From positions 1-50,642 of the forward strand of contig WTXG01000256.1 of NCBI GenBank assembly GCA_022496185.1: a stretch of DNA of 50,642 nucleotides. Direction: 5' to 3'. Positions within the stretch are counted from its first letter, which is position 1; each line of letters opens with the position of its first letter. Of this stretch, positions 21,308 to 34,136 are shown piece after piece. The notes beneath the pieces are model-generated. The model worked only from the letters and a program-made list of their open reading frames with translations. It did not search any database and was not told the origin of the DNA. Origin of the DNA: Multifurca ochricompacta. Lineage: Eukaryota > Basidiomycota > Agaricomycetes > Russulales > Russulaceae. Made by a program: the position numbers and the translations under genes.

Positions 21308-24300
21308 TTAGCCTGCACGCTGAACTCCCATTGCCTCTACGAACTTCTTGTGTTTCTTGCGGACAAGGCCCTTTGTTAACATGTCAGCAAGTTGCTCTTC
21401 CGTTGGCACATATTTCAATTCAATGACTTGGTTTTCGCACATGTGCCTCAAGAAGTGATGCCTTATCTCGATGTGTTTGGTGCGATCGTGGAACTCAGGG
21501 TTTCGGGCAACGGATATTGCAGATTGATTGTCCATGCAGAGGGTTGTTGGTGAGTTGCTTTTCTGGTGGATCTCAGCTAGTAACCGACGTAACCAGACAG
21601 CTTCTTTTGCAGCATGGGCTCCAGCAATATACTCAGCTTCAGTGCTCGATAGTGTGATGGATGGTTGCTTCTTAGAGCTCCAGCTGATCGCTCCTCCAGC
21701 AAGTAGGAAAATGAAACCTGATGTGGACTTCCGATCGTTCACGTCACTGGCCCAGTCAGCATCAACATAGCCGTACAGCTCAGCTCCCTTAGGTGTATCA
21801 TGTTTGAAGACAAGCTTCACGCCGCTTGTAGCTCTAAGGTAACGGAAAGCGCAGTTTAGGGCTTGCTGATGTTCTTCCCCAGGGTTCGCAGCATGCCTCC
21901 CAAGCACTGCAATAGTGTATGCTAGGTCAGGACGGGTGCCGAGCATAGGGTACATCAAGGCGCCGATTGCTTGCTGGTATCTTTTGACGTCAACTGTTGG
22001 TGAGTCGAGTTTCCTTAGATGCTCGTTTGTGAGGGTGGGGGTGCTAATGGGTTGCATGTCGGATTTGCCAAAACGCGTCAAGATTTCTTCAATGTATTTT
22101 TCTTGGGAGAGCGCCATCCATCCGGCCTTGCGGTCGCGCGTGATGTGCATCCCAAGAATCCAGGTGATTTCGCCCAGGTCAGTCATCTCATAGGCATTTC
22201 CGAGTGCCTCTTTGTCTTCATTGATCTCCTTTAGGTCCTTTGACACCATGGTGATGTCGTCAACGTAGAGAGCAATGATAGAGGACTTTGCGTTTCTGTG
22301 GCGGATGAAAACTGCATGGTCGGCTTTGGTGCATTGGCATCCTATGTTTTCAAGCTTAGCTCTGATGTCTTGATACCAGATGTGGCCACCTTGCTTCGTT
22401 CCGTAGACTGCCTTGATAAGTCGGAGTACCATCCCCTTGGGAATGTCAAAACCGGGAGGTGGCTCCATGTAAATTTCTTCCTTTAGTTCACCATTCAGGT
22501 ATGCTGACTTCACATCCATTTGGTGAACTTCCAGGTTGTATTTGGTCGCTAGTGCGAGGATTGCGCGAAGCGATGCAAACTTTGCCACTGGGGTGAATGT
22601 TTCATCATAGTCGACTCCCTCGACTTGAGTGAAACCTTGTGCGACGATATGAGCCTTGTGTCTCAAGACCTCTCCAGTTGGCCCACGCTTCATGCGGAAC
22701 ACCCATTTGCTGCCAACCACCTTGCGCCCTGTGGGACGTTCGATGACTTCGTACACTCCCATGGACTTGAATGATTGCATCTCTTCCTGGCAAGCAGCTT
22801 CCCATTCGCCGGCGTCGAGTCACGCCATAGCTTCTTTGAAGGTGCATGGGTCACTTGCTAACTCAGGTTGTGCAATGTTGGCTTGCTCTGTAGGGTTCCC
22901 TTTTGTTCTGTAGGAACTGACAGAGTAACGAGGGTCATCGTCGCGAATAGGGGGGTGAGTGGTTCGCTTTGGTCGGGTGGTGATAGGCGTTGGTGTCGAT
23001 GTCGGTGCGGATGCTGGGGTCTCTGTGAGTACACTTTCCACTTTGCTGTCGCTACTTTGCTGAAGTTGGCTAGGGTTTTGCACTGGTGTATTAGGTAGCG
23101 GCTCTATAAAGTTTTCGTTGTTATCGCCCCCACTAGTCTCTGTGTCGTCAAATTCAATGACAACTCTTTCACTGTCCGGCCCCCCTTCATTGAAAATGAC
23201 GTCGTGCAATTCGTAGAAATGGCCCGTTGTGCGATGCACTAAACGATAGGCTTTGCAATTGCGAGCATACCCCAAGAATGTGCACAATATGGACTGCGCA
23301 CCGAGCTTGGTGCAATACTTCGCTGGGATGTGCACAAACGCTCTGCAGCCAAAAACACGCAAACGGGAAATGTCAGGTTTATTTCCGCTCCAAGCTTCAT
23401 CAGGGGTGGAGTCCTCCAGGGCATGGGTGGGCGTGACATTGTGCAGATAAGCTGCGTACTCTAAAGCGTCGTACCAGTAGGTTTCAGGCAAATTCGCATC
23501 AATAAGCATTGTTCAGACTTTATCGAGAAGTGTCCAGTTCATGCGCTCTGCAACCCCATTATGCTGAGGTGTGTCCAGCGTTGTCATTTCGTGTTTGATG
23601 CCTTTGTCTTGCAGGAACCTCTGGGCCGTGGTGGCGATATATTCACCCCCTCCATCAGTGCGCAGCACTCTTACTCTCTGACCCATTTCGACTTCTGCGC
23701 ATGCAACGAAGCTTTTGAGATGGTGAGTGACTTCGGATTTTTTGTGCAAGCCGGCGACAAAAACTCTTTGGGACTTATCGTCCACCCAGGTTATAAAATA
23801 CTTGAATCCTTGGTGAGATCATTGTGGCATCTTGCCACATATGTCCGAGAAGATTTGCCCTAGGACTTCAGTAGATCTGGTCCCGGTTTCCTTCTGGATT
23901 TCAGTGCGTGTTTGCTTCCCTTTGAGGCATGGCTCACAGAGGTCAAGTGGACTTGTTTTTGAGGTAATGTCCATCCCTTTGACCATCCCCTTTCGCATCA
24001 TGTGAAGAACAGCATCGACATTTAGATGGCTGAGGCGGCGGTGCCAGGTGTGTAGGTCAGCTTTCGCCACTGAGTGTCTTGCGACCAAAGCGACGTCATC
24101 ATCCTTGGCCCCTTCAACTGGGAAAACATCGACTCGAGCGATCTGGACTCTCTCCAGAGCTACAGTGTGGGCATCCATCGTGTAGAGGTTGCCTTCAAGG
24201 CGTCCCTCACAGGTAAGCACTCCAGTCTGACTGTAGATCTGACAGGAGTTCTTGGCAAAACGCACATTGGCTCCGCGACTGGCAAGTTGGGCAACAGATA

Positions 24301-25504
24301 ACAGGTTTCCGTGCAGTTCTGGGACGTACAGGACATCTTGGAGAATGGCATCACGCCACTGTGCGTTTGCCATCATTCGGACATGGATGCGACCGATCCC
24401 GGTGCCGAGGATACTACTGTTGTTGCCTAAGACAATTTTTACTGGATTGGTGAGCATTTTGAAATTGAAAAACCAGTTTCTATGGGAGCACATGGTACGT
24501 GATGCTCCAGAGTCGATGATCCATCGCTGATTGAGATCAATGCGTGATGATAGGGCTTGTAGCACTTTGAACAGGAGTATGGGGCTGTCCCCTTGCGGTG
24601 CACTGTCACTGGCAGGTGCCTGGCCTCCAGTAACTGTGACTTTGGCTGTAGCATTGGGGGGTTTCTGCGTATCATCTCCAGTGCTGCTCACTTTGGCCTC
24701 ATTTTCCTTCTCCAGCTTCCAACACTCTTCCACCACATGGCCACGCTTCTTACAGTGAGTGCAGCGTTTCTTTGTCTTCTCCTCTTCTGACTTTTCTTTT
24801 CCTTTTTTAGCTGTATTCACTGAGCGCGTGAAGTAAGCAGTCACTCCAAGGCCTGATTCTTGAACACGGTGTTGTTCGTCAAGAATTATTTGTGACTTGA
24901 CATGCTCAACAGTAAGGGAAGAGGGATTGGCTGTAGAAAGGATGGTTTTTAGAGTGGATAGGGAGGTTGGGAGTGAGGAGATGATCGCGAAAGCGACGAG
25001 CTTGTCATCCAATGGTAAGCCGATGTTGGATATGGTGTGGGCGGCCCTGACTATGGCATTTATCTGGGGCTCGAGGGATTCTGTGTCCGAGAGGGTGGAA
25101 TGGAATACGTCATTGATAAGGTAAACGATCTTCTGTTCTCCTTTCCCTTCATAATGGACTAATAGCTTTTCCCAGCATTCCTTGGCCGTCTTTGCGTACA
25201 GGACTGTACTCAGGGGTTCGTCCTTGAGCGTCAATGATATTTGTGCTTGTGCTTCGCTATGTTTGAGTGCCCATTCCTCCTGTGCTTCAGGAGGTGCTGT
25301 GGCACCTGGCTGAGGCTCTGATCCATCAACCACAGACCACAATCTCCACAGTTTCAGGACCATCTGAACTCTGTACTTCCAGAATGTGAAGTTTCCACCA
25401 TCATCTTCCAAGTGAGGTATGTCATATTGACGTGCCCCTTTTGAGTTTGCCGCAGATGCTGCTGCTGCTACTTTGGGTGCCACTGCACTGGTCGGAGAAC
25501 TCAT
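21308..25504 (-). pseudogene. Copia gag-pol polyprotein with three TGA stops
   Basis: The start at 25504 (MSSPTSAVAPK) opens Gag. The zinc knuckle CTHCKKRGHVVEEC is near 24720-24760. Protease has WIIDSGASRTMCS near 24500. The pre-integrase zinc region LHTWHRRLSHLN...CEPC is near 23920-24050. Integrase carries FSDICG, RTDGGGEY and PQHNGVAERMN (23530-23850). Reverse transcriptase runs from WVFRMK to the catalytic YVDD near 22260; RNase H has YGYVDADWA and STEAEY (21600-21780). It ends at 21308. Three stops interrupt one frame, near 23820, 23512 and 22816. Each is TGA at a place where arginine fits the family, so each is explained by a single C-to-T change in CGA. No frameshift was seen. Confidence 0.94.
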
Positions 25505-25965
25505 TGCTTAGAGTGTGTGGTGGTGTGTTCTGTCTGGTGTGTGTTCTGATTTGATTTAGAGCAACTCAGGTCTCATAATCTGTAGTGAGCTATAAATGTG
25601 TAGCTCAGTCTTTGGGATAGAAAGACTATATGATTTGTTAATACCTACAGTAGCCCACAAAACTGTTCCAATGTTTGGCCATCCTGGAGAGATTGACCTA
25701 CCACACAATGAGAATAATTTCCAAAATTAGTAGAAATTGATAGATGATAGTGTAGCATCTATGCTTCAATTAGAGCCTATACTAATGTCAATTGAGTCAG
25801 TGGTTCATGATATATAAAATGTTTTGTGAGGCATTATCATTGGAACAGTTTTGTGGCCAACATGTGAGATGACAAAACCGGTATCTGGTGGTCATGCAAA
25901 TGCATTGACAGTCATGTGACAATGTTAAATAAGTTAAACATACACCAAATAATCATCAACAACAC

Positions 25966-26405
25966 TTGCTTCTTACCATGCATGCCCTCTCTGCTGCCAA
26001 AAGGACTCACATTGTCTCCCTCCTCACTTCAGGCAAATCTGCCCTTAAAGTGTCAACTATGACTGGCCATGGCACTATTATCATCTCAAGATGGGTCATA
26101 AATACTGCCCTTACCATCCCAAGTCAAATGGAGGGAGACCAAGGAAGCTGACAGAGAGAAATGCTCAGCATGCTGTTTGCCTTATCTCCTCTGGCAGGGC
26201 AGACACAGATGTGGAAGTGACTAGAGCACTTCAGAAGTTGTTAATGGGTTCCTCTATCAACATAATATGCCCATCCATCCTCCCATCAAGTTTTCAAGCC
26301 ATAACTGGCCCCTCCCATATCATACACCCCCATTCCATCATAAGTGCAATAGGCCACAAAACCAATCCAATGACATTGCTACACAAAACATTTTATATAT
26401 CATGA
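25966..26405 (+). pseudogene. Tc1/mariner-like transposase N-terminus, left arm
   Basis: Two overlapping frames read LSAAKRTHIVSLLTSGKSAL and then, after a one-base shift near 26085, YCPYHPKSNGGRPRKLTERN. This is the helix-turn-helix and GGRP linker seen at the start of fungal Tc1/mariner transposases. The frame stops before any DDE residues. The same sequence is present inverted at 26557-26939. Confidence 0.7.
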
Positions 26406-26562
26406 ACCATTGACTCAATTGACATCAGTATAGGCTCTAATTGAAGCTTAGCTGCTACACTATCATCTATCAATTTCTACTAATTTTGGAAATTATTCTC
26501 ATTGTGTGGTAGGTCAATCTCTTCAGGATGGCCAAACATTGGAATGGTTTTGTGGGTTACTG
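26343..26562. mobile_element. MITE inserted at the centre of the palindrome
   Basis: A 220-bp relative of the arm-terminal MITE with a CACAAAACC-type left end and right end GGTTTTGTGGGTTACTG, flanked by ta on both sides. Without it the arms would meet as ccatcaTAtgatgg, so it inserted at the exact dyad TA. It differs from the arm copies at several sites (for example acctgttcc versus accattcc type changes). Confidence 0.75.
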
Positions 26563-26939
26563 TATGATGGAACAGGGGTGTATGATATGGGAGGGGCCAG
26601 TTATGGCTTGAAAACTTGATGGGAGGATGGATGGGCATATTATGTTGATAGAGGAACCCATTAACAACTTCTGAAGTGCTCTAGTCACTTCCACATCTGT
26701 GTCTGCCCTGCCAGAGGAGATAAGGCAAACAGCATGCTGAGCATTTCTCTCTGTCAGCTTCCTTGGTCTCCCTCCATTTGACTTGGGATGGTAAGGGCAG
26801 TATTTATGACCCATCTTGAGATGATAATAGTGCCATGGCCAGTCATAGTTGACACTTTAAGGGCAGATTTGCCTGAAGTGAGGAGGGAGACAATGTGAGT
26901 CCTTTTGGCAGCAGAGAGGGCATGCATGGTAAGAAGCAA
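26557..26939 (-). pseudogene. Tc1/mariner-like transposase N-terminus, right arm
   Basis: Mirror copy of 25966-26405. The translated products are identical over nearly the whole length, including the same one-base frame break, so the dimer formed from one already broken copy or the arms have been homogenised. Confidence 0.7.
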
Positions 26940-27852
26940 GTGTTGTTGATGATTATTTGGTGTATGTTTAACTTATTTAACATTGTCACATGACTGTCAA
27001 TGCATTTGCATGACCACCAGATACCAGTTTTGTCATCTCACATGTTGGCCACAAAACTGTTCCAATGATAATGCCTCACAAAACATTTTATATATCATGA
27101 ACCATTGACTCAATTGACATTAGTATAGGCTCTAATTGAAGCATAGATGCTACACTATCATCTATCAATTTCTACTAATTTTGGAAATTATTCTCATTGT
27201 GTGGTAGGTCAATCTCTCCAGGATGGCCAAACATTGGAACAGTTTTGTGGGCTACTGTATAAATGTGTAGCTACATAAATGAATCAGTAAAAGGATAATG
27301 TAGCTGTAACACAGAGAGTACTGACCTCAGTCTTTGGGATAGAAAGACTGAGGTTTCTAACTACGCTACTGAGTCTTTATGATAAAGGAAAATTGCACGA
27401 CCCATGTGCTCTGAATATTGCATTGATACGGTAGTGATCGGACTCGGGCCACCATCTCCAGTATCAATTGACTGCGTGCTATGGCTGCACTTCCAACATT
27501 CTCCTGTGCCAATACAGGTGTTCCATATCAGACAGAAACCTTGATTCCACTTGAGCCCCTAAGCCGCGCCTTAGGAGTCTTTGTCCCCAGTATCTAGTGA
27601 CAGGACTGCGCGTCTCTGTCCAATTTCGACTCGCGCGCACGTCTGCTGCGACCTACAGAGCTTGAACAACTTGGTGATCACCTAGAAACATTGACACTTG
27701 ATTTAACCTCCTTGACGCGAATTGACTTGCACACAGTTAGCACCTGGCTGTGACATTAGAACAGACTTACAGACTTCACAGAAAACAGAACCACTCACCT
27801 GAAACCACAAGGCAACCAATGACATGTCCCCTTGCATGAACCTGGAACAATC

Positions 27853-29707
27853 ATGTCATATTCGGCATGTGAACCCCAGACCCCTTTGACCTCCTCGGCC
27901 TCCTCAACAGATGACGAATCCCTCAACTACCAGTCACCAGAACGAAACCTACCAGAACAGTCAGCCAGACAAAGATTTGGAGACGTACCATTCAAAAACC
28001 GAAATCGCTTTGCATTACTTGCAAGTGATTCCCTGCTGAAAGCCCCCAAACTGAAACCCCCACAGCACCTCTCCCATCCAGACTTCCACCCCTTCTTGAA
28101 GAAATGGCCACCATTACACTCACCGAACCAGGACGAACACATACCCAACCCAGTCATACCACGAGACAACCAAAGAATGACCCTCTTAATTTAGGAGGCC
28201 CACCAGGAGGAAACCCAGGTGGACACCCTGGAGGAGATCCAAATGGGCAGCCAGGAGGAAACATAGGCGGAAATCCAGGAGGAAACCCTGGAGGGAATCC
28301 AGGAGGGAACCCTGGAGGAAATCCAGGAGGAAACCCTGGAGGGAATCCAGGAGGAAACCCTGGAGGGAATCCAGGAGGAAACCCTGGAGGGAATCCAGGA
28401 GGAAACCCTGGAGGGAATCCAGGAGGAAACCCTGGAGGGAATCCAGGAGGAACCCTGGAGGGAATCCAGGAGGAAACCCTGGAGGGAATCCAGGAGGAAA
28501 CCCTGGAGGAATCCAGGAGGAAACCCTGGAGGGAATCCAGGAGGAAACCCTGGAGGGAATCCAGGAGGAAACCCTGGAGGGAATCCAGGAGGAAACCCTG
28601 GAGGGAATCCAGGAGGAAACCCTGGAGGGAATCCAGGAGGAAACCCTGGAGGGAATCCAGGAGGAAACCCTGGAGGGAATCCAGGAGGAAACCCCCAGGG
28701 AGCTCCCGTCCCAATGCCACAGGGAGGACGTATGGAAGGAGCCCCTCCCTCTTATTTTGATGGCGACAGGGCCCACACGAAATGATGGTTCACCTTGCTC
28801 GAACTCCACTTTGCCCTTAATGCATTCGTGCCCCTAGTCCAGAACAAGCAATCCAAGGTGGCCTATGCATTAGGAATAATCCAAGGTCCAAAAGTAGATT
28901 GATGGGTGGAGGAACAAGTATACTGGCTGGCCGACATTAATGCAGGATGAATCGGAGTTGTAAATGTGTGGGAAACATTCTGGCAAACATTTCTTGCCGC
29001 ATGGACAGACGTTGCGGCAGGACAAAAAGTGTTACAAGCGCTTGAAAAATTACAAATGAAGGAGGGAAATATTGATGACTATATTGCCGAATTCTGTGAC
29101 TTAGCAATTTGGGCCGGACTACACATTGACAACACAGCTGCATGACAATACTTCTATCATGGCTTACCAACCCAATTGGTTGTGACAATGCTGATGCAAG
29201 ATCAGCCAGAAAATTTTGAAGAAGCATCAGCATCTGCCTGATGTCACCACACAAATTGGGTTTTTATGAAAAGCCTGACTAGGAATAAAACAGTCACTAC
29301 CCTGTCACCTCGGGGAAATAAGTTCACGTTCTATTGCAAAAAGGACCCAAATGCAATGGATGTGGATGTGGTTAGGAAAGCAACCACCATGGAGGAAAAG
29401 GAACAGTACCAAAAGGAAGGACAATGCTTTGAGTGCGGACGACAAGGGGATTTGGTTTGAGATTGCCCCAATAGAAAACCCCAATCAAGCCCAAATAGCT
29501 CGGCCCAGACCACCACCATCTCGGAAGTCCCACCCACGACTGTGGCGGTACCCAACGGATCTAATGGAATGCCTGCAACTTCCCCAGTATTGGTCACCCC
29601 CACCATCAGCATGTTGACACTTGCCACAGTCCTAAAGACAATGACAGACAAGCAACGTCTTGAGCTGCAAGACCAATTCAAAGGAAACGAGGATTTTTAT
29701 ATCACCT
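27853..29707 (+). pseudogene. Gypsy-1 gag
   Basis: The start at 27853 (MSYSACEPQTPL) opens a polar N-terminal region. A GGNP-repeat tract (28195-28692) follows, then the capsid region (FTLLELHFALNAF, WETFWQTFLAAW) and a zinc knuckle CFECGRQG...DC near 29425-29465. The usual histidine of the knuckle appears as Asp. Breaks: a frame change near 28100, two one-base losses in the repeat tract (near 28448 and 28504), and six in-frame TGA codons (28783, 28900, 28948, 29143, 29239, 29458) with no other stop type. Confidence 0.85.
28195..28692 (+). repeat. 24-bp coding minisatellite in Gypsy-1 gag
   Basis: About eighteen tandem copies of a 24-bp unit (ccaggaggaaaccctggaggg-type) coding GGNPGGNP. Two one-base losses shift the frame. 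Because the unit is free of stops in most frames, long open frames appear on both strands here; these are artefacts of the repeat. Confidence 0.93.
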
Positions 29708-32700
29708 GAATGACGCAGCCTTCATTCAGGCTCTAGTCTCACACCATGTATTTAGATCACCACTCAAATCAATGAAATTGTTTGTTCCCTTACATGGAGT
29801 GAATTGAAAGGCCACAATAGAAGCACTAGTGGACAGCGGTGCAACCGAGAATTTTATCAGCTACTGAGCAGTAATCAAATATTGACTCCCCATAAAACAA
29901 TTAACAATTCCCAAGAAGTTACAAAACACAGATGGCTCTCCTAATGCTACAAACAAAATAGATCAATGTGTGGATCTCCTTATTACCACTGCAGAAGACA
30001 CCCAACGACACCAATTCTACATAGCGTCCATTGGAATAGATGATATGATCCTCAGATATCCATGGTTTGTGGCTAGCAACCCCAGTATCAATTGGACCTC
30101 AGGACAACTCGCACAGTCAATTTCCTTCACTGTACCAGATGAACAGATGTCCCGCCTTAATATTGCACAGGAATTGGCCATCAAAGCGAAAGATAAGACA
30201 GAAAGATCTTGGGATCAGATTGTACCACAGGAGTATCATCAGCACCAAAAGGTCTTTAGCGATGAGGAAGCACAAAGGTTCCCAGCCTCACAGCCTTGGG
30301 ATCATGGGATTGAATTAAAGCCAGATGCCCCTGCAACCTTGGATTGCAAGATCTATCCACTCAGACCAGGAGAACAAGACGCATTAAACGTCTTCCTGGA
30401 GGAACATTTGCAGAAGGGGTACATACAAGAGTCAAAGTCCCCTTATGCTTCTCCATTCTTTTTTATCAAGAAGAAGGATGGAAAATTACAACTGGTCCAG
30501 GACTACCAAAAATTGAACAACTGGACTATTTGGAATACATACCCACTCCCACTGATTCCCAAGCTTATTGATCGCATTCGAGGAAGCACGCTTTTTACAA
30601 AGATGGATATCCGATGGGGTTACAATAACGTTTGGATAGCACTGGAAGATTGATGGAAGGCAGCTTTCAAAACAAATTGCGGCCTCTATGAACCCAATGT
30701 CATGTTTTTTGGCTTGACAAACTCTCCTGCAACGTTTCAAACAATGATGAATGCAGAATTTAGAGAAGAACTAAACGAGCATGATGCCTCAGGAAGGGCT
30801 TGGTTTACAGTCTATATGGATGATATCCTGATCCATACTGATCAAGATCTTCAAAACCATTGCCATAAAGTGCATCGCATCTTAGACAAACTCAACAACC
30901 TAGATCTATATCTCAAACTGGAAAAGTGTTCCTTTGAACAAACACACATTGAATATCTCGGACTCATTCTGGAGGCTAATCAGGTGCATATGGATCCCAT
31001 CAAAGTGGAAGGAGTCACCACCTGGAAAATGCCTACCACCATCAAGGAAGTCCGTTCATTCCTTGGATTTTGTCAGTTTTATCGTCGCTTTATTCAGGGT
31101 TTAGTAAGATCACAGCACCCCTGAATGCGCTCACAAGCGTGAAAAACCCATGGCGCTGGACAAGTCAGGAGCAGGATGCCTTCGATATGTTGAAACAGTG
31201 GGTCACCTTGCAACCGGTTCTGGCACAACCCAACTTCGACAAACCTTTCATTGTAGACACAGATGCATCTGGATATGCCCTAGGTGCCACTCTCAGCCAA
31301 AAAGACCATGAAGGCCGCCTTCATCCTGTAGCCTACTTGTCAAAAACCCTAGATGCGACTCAAAGGAACTGGGACATTTATGATTGGGAATTGTTCATGG
31401 TTATAGTCGCCCTCCAATCCTGGTGCCAGTACCTTCTGGGGGCAAGACACAAAGTTCAAATCCACACAGATCATAACAACTTGCAATATTTTAGAGAACC
31501 CCAAAAGCTAAATTGATGACAGGCTCGATGGCTCCAAGAGCTTGCTGACTTCGAGTTTTCGCTCGAACATGTCCCAGGAAAATTACACACTGTTGCAGAT
31601 ATGCTCTCATGCCGACCTGATGCCGATCAGGGTGAGGACGACAATGATGAAATCACTGTCCTACCTGCCGATCTGTTCATCCATGCAATCTCTGATGCCA
31701 AGCTCCCATTTCCCGGAACCTTAGTCAAACCCTGTGAGATCCTCCAACAGCATCACAACCACGTACTAGTGGGACACCCAGGGATAGATAAGACAATGCG
31801 AAAAGTCCAGCAAGAATATTCAGGTACCAGCTTATGAGAATTCGTACAAGATTACGTCCGAGGATGCGCTAAATGCCAAGAAAATAAGCCGAAGCTTACG
31901 AAAAAGGCCCCTTCCTTCCCACTAGATGTACCGGCTTCTGCTGGTCCATTTCAGTATGTTGCTATGGATCTCATTACAGATCTTCCCCCATCAGGTAGAT
32001 ATGACGCAGTACTCACAATTGTCAATCAAGGATGCTCAAAGTCCGCAAGATTTATCCCATGCTCAAAAGACATCACGGGTGAAGGAATAGCCACACTATA
32101 CTATCAACATATTTTTCTGTTCTTTGGTGTCCCACGACAAATTATCTCTGATCATGATCCCCAATTTACGTCTCACTTCTCACATGCACTTGCAAAAGTC
32201 CTGCAAATCCAACAAAATTTATCAACGGTGTTCCATCCTCAGACAGACAGTTCAAGTGAACAAATGAATCTTTGGCTTGAACAATACCTATGCTTATGGC
32301 TCGGTGATGATCAACATCAATGGCCCCATTACCTGCCACTGGCCGAATACATTCATAACTCTTGGCCACATGATAAAACTAAGCTAACACCACACACTTT
32401 ACTCCATGGAACTACTCTTACCTGGAGTGCCCAGGCAGTGGACACAGATGTCCCACAAGTAGATGCTCGAATTCAAAATCTCCTGGTGGCATGCACTCAA
32501 GCAGAAGAGGCATTCCGATCACATGCATCTCCACCACCCCAGCCCGCCTTTTCTGTTGGCTCGCAAGTTTGGCTAGAAGGTAAACACCTCAAGACACACT
32601 TTCCCTCAACTAAACTCGCCCCATGATGTTACAGCCCCTTCATGATCTTGACCCAGATCTCCCCCATCACTTATTGCCTATCATTACCTTCACACATGAA

Positions 32701-32998
32701 GATACATAATGTCTTCCACATCAATCTCCTATTGCCCTATTGCGAAACAGATGCCCATGGCCCCAACTTTTTGCATCCCCCACCCAATCTGATTAATCAG
32801 GAGGAAGAATATGAAGTCACCTCCATCCTGAACCACAGACTCGTAGGTTGTAATAGGAAATTACAATACCTGGTCAGCTGGGTTGGCTATCCGGCAAGCA
32901 AGAACTCCTGGGTCGATCAGGATGACTGTCATGCCCCGGACCTCCTCACGCAGTATCATAGTTCTCTCCCACAGTGTCAGGGTCGACGCCATCCTTAA
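29700..32998 (+). pseudogene. Gypsy-1 pol: protease, RT, RNase H, integrase, chromodomain
   Basis: Protease motif ALVDSGATENF lies at 29823-29855. Reverse transcriptase runs from FPASQPWDHGIELK (30280) to [15 protein letters not shown] and the catalytic YMDD near 30815. RNase H has VDTDASGYALGATL near 31255. The integrase zinc finger (HH...CAKC) is near 31770-31880. The catalytic core has MDLITDLPP, SDHDPQFTS and HPQTD...SEQMN (31960-32270). The chromodomain reads YLVSWVGYPASKNSW near 32868-32915. Breaks: eight in-frame TGA codons (29805, 29865, 29883, 30651, two adjacent near 31514, 31836, 32623), all at arginine-like positions, and one lost T near 31100. It is inactive. Confidence 0.92.
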
Positions 32999-33508
32999 AT
33001 GGGGGGTGAATTTTCTGTTTTTCCCCTTCCCTATCCCACTCAAGACCTTCATTCTGGCCCGCAACAAGCACACAACCCGCCTTTCTGTTTCCAAACAACC
33101 ACGAAACACTCCAAGAATGACTACATCCCGACACACTCCCATCTGTACCACAGAACCTGCCATCATTGGCCAGACTATCACAGCAATAAACGACGCGGCA
33201 ACTAAGGCAGCCCTTAGACGACCTATGGATGCCCCGACACTTCCTGCCACCCCAATGAGTCCAACACCTCCACCACACCCTTCCTTCCCCATGACAGATG
33301 ATCCCTCACAGAATGTAGCTAATGCGATCACACTTACTGCACAGAATCAAGATCTAGAGCTTGAGGTTCAGACTAGGGTTCTTGCTATGCTTCAGGAAGC
33401 TAGGGCACGTCTGGAAGCTATCTATGCCCCTCCAGAAATCACAGATGAAGCTGCAGTCTATTGGCCAGTCACTCCAGAGCTAGGACAACTCCCTGATGAA
33501 GTTGTAGT

Positions 33509-34105
33509 TGTTACGTCCGGTGCGGGACGTTCCACACGACCTGTGTGACAGCGCTTTGTTCGTGATCGGATAAGGGACCAATGGGATCCCTTGTAGTTTG
33601 GATGGGAGGAGTCAAAGTCAACAAGGCTGTACTTGGAGACGATGTTGAGCAGAAAGTACCAGAAGTACTGAGGCAATCGAGTCAAGCGTCCAAAGGGATG
33701 TCCGGAAGACAAGCACCGATGTATTCAATAAGTCGAGTCTGAAGTCTACAGTGTAGTTACAGTGGACTTATATACGTAATCTAGTGGGCGTCTATAGATA
33801 AGATAACGGGGTCAAGTGGGTCCGAATATACGAAAGCGGACGGCGTAAAGCCTAGCTTCTGATAGGGTACTAAGTAAGTGTCCGATCTTAAGATAAGGAG
33901 ATAAAGAGATAAGAGGACGAAAGATAAGAAGGCAAACATGGACAAGCAACACGTCAACAAGCGTAAACTGGGTCACGGGGATGGAAGGAGGGCATGTGAT
34001 GGATCCCAGGACGGGGATGTGATCAGAAGTGTAACGTAGGCGGTAACGAAGGGTCTGCATTGGGGAGAGTGAAGAAAATGGGGTTGCTCGGTAGGGGTTG
34101 TAACA
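33509..34105 (-). repeat. 3' LTR of Gypsy-2
   Basis: 597 bp, about 99% identical to 40321-40916. All three substitutions between the pair are CpG transitions (atcgg/attgg, agcag/agcgg, gtcgt/gttgt). Confidence 0.95.
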
Positions 34106-34136
34106 TCACCCCCTCTTCTGGTTCTAGCAGACCCGG

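Larger units (their letters stand above)
25648..27257. mobile_element. Palindromic Tc1/mariner-type element
   Basis: TA duplication (25646-25647 and 27258-27259) and ends CAGTAGCCCACAAAACTG, as in Tc1/mariner elements. It is a nearly perfect inverted dimer: the left arm 25648-26342 and the right arm 26563-27257 are 695 bp each. Each arm starts with a ~210-bp MITE-like unit that itself has CAAAACTGTTCC/GGAACAGTTTTG ends. Each then carries the N-terminal part of a transposase-like frame. A further MITE copy sits at the centre. No catalytic domain is present. Confidence 0.88.
20995..27498 (-). mobile_element. Minus-strand Copia retrotransposon inside the Gypsy-1 LTR
   Basis: LTRs TGTAGTGAGC...CTTCCAACA of 306 bp each (the right one split), flanked by ttctc. 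One complete gag-pol reads on the minus strand (25504 to 21308). Its polypurine tract (complement of tgcccccttagc) adjoins the left LTR at 21301. The only breaks I find in gag-pol are three TGA codons, and the LTRs differ at seven positions only, so this is a young copy. Confidence 0.94.
25581..27498 (-). repeat. 5' LTR of the minus-strand Copia, split by a palindromic element
   Basis: Bases 25581-25647 plus 27260-27498 give 306 bp, the exact length of the partner LTR, once the TA-flanked insert is removed. Confidence 0.92.
20668..27755 (+). repeat. 5' LTR of Gypsy-1, split by a Copia insertion
   Basis: LTR parts 20668-20994 and 27504-27755 join to 579 bp and align end to end with 41675-42250. 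The 5-mer ttctc is duplicated at the break (20990-20994 and 27499-27503). Confidence 0.92.

Noticed and set aside
28154..28809. Long minus-strand proteins over the gag repeat
   Set aside because: They are products of a stop-free 24-bp repeat and have only low-complexity sequence.
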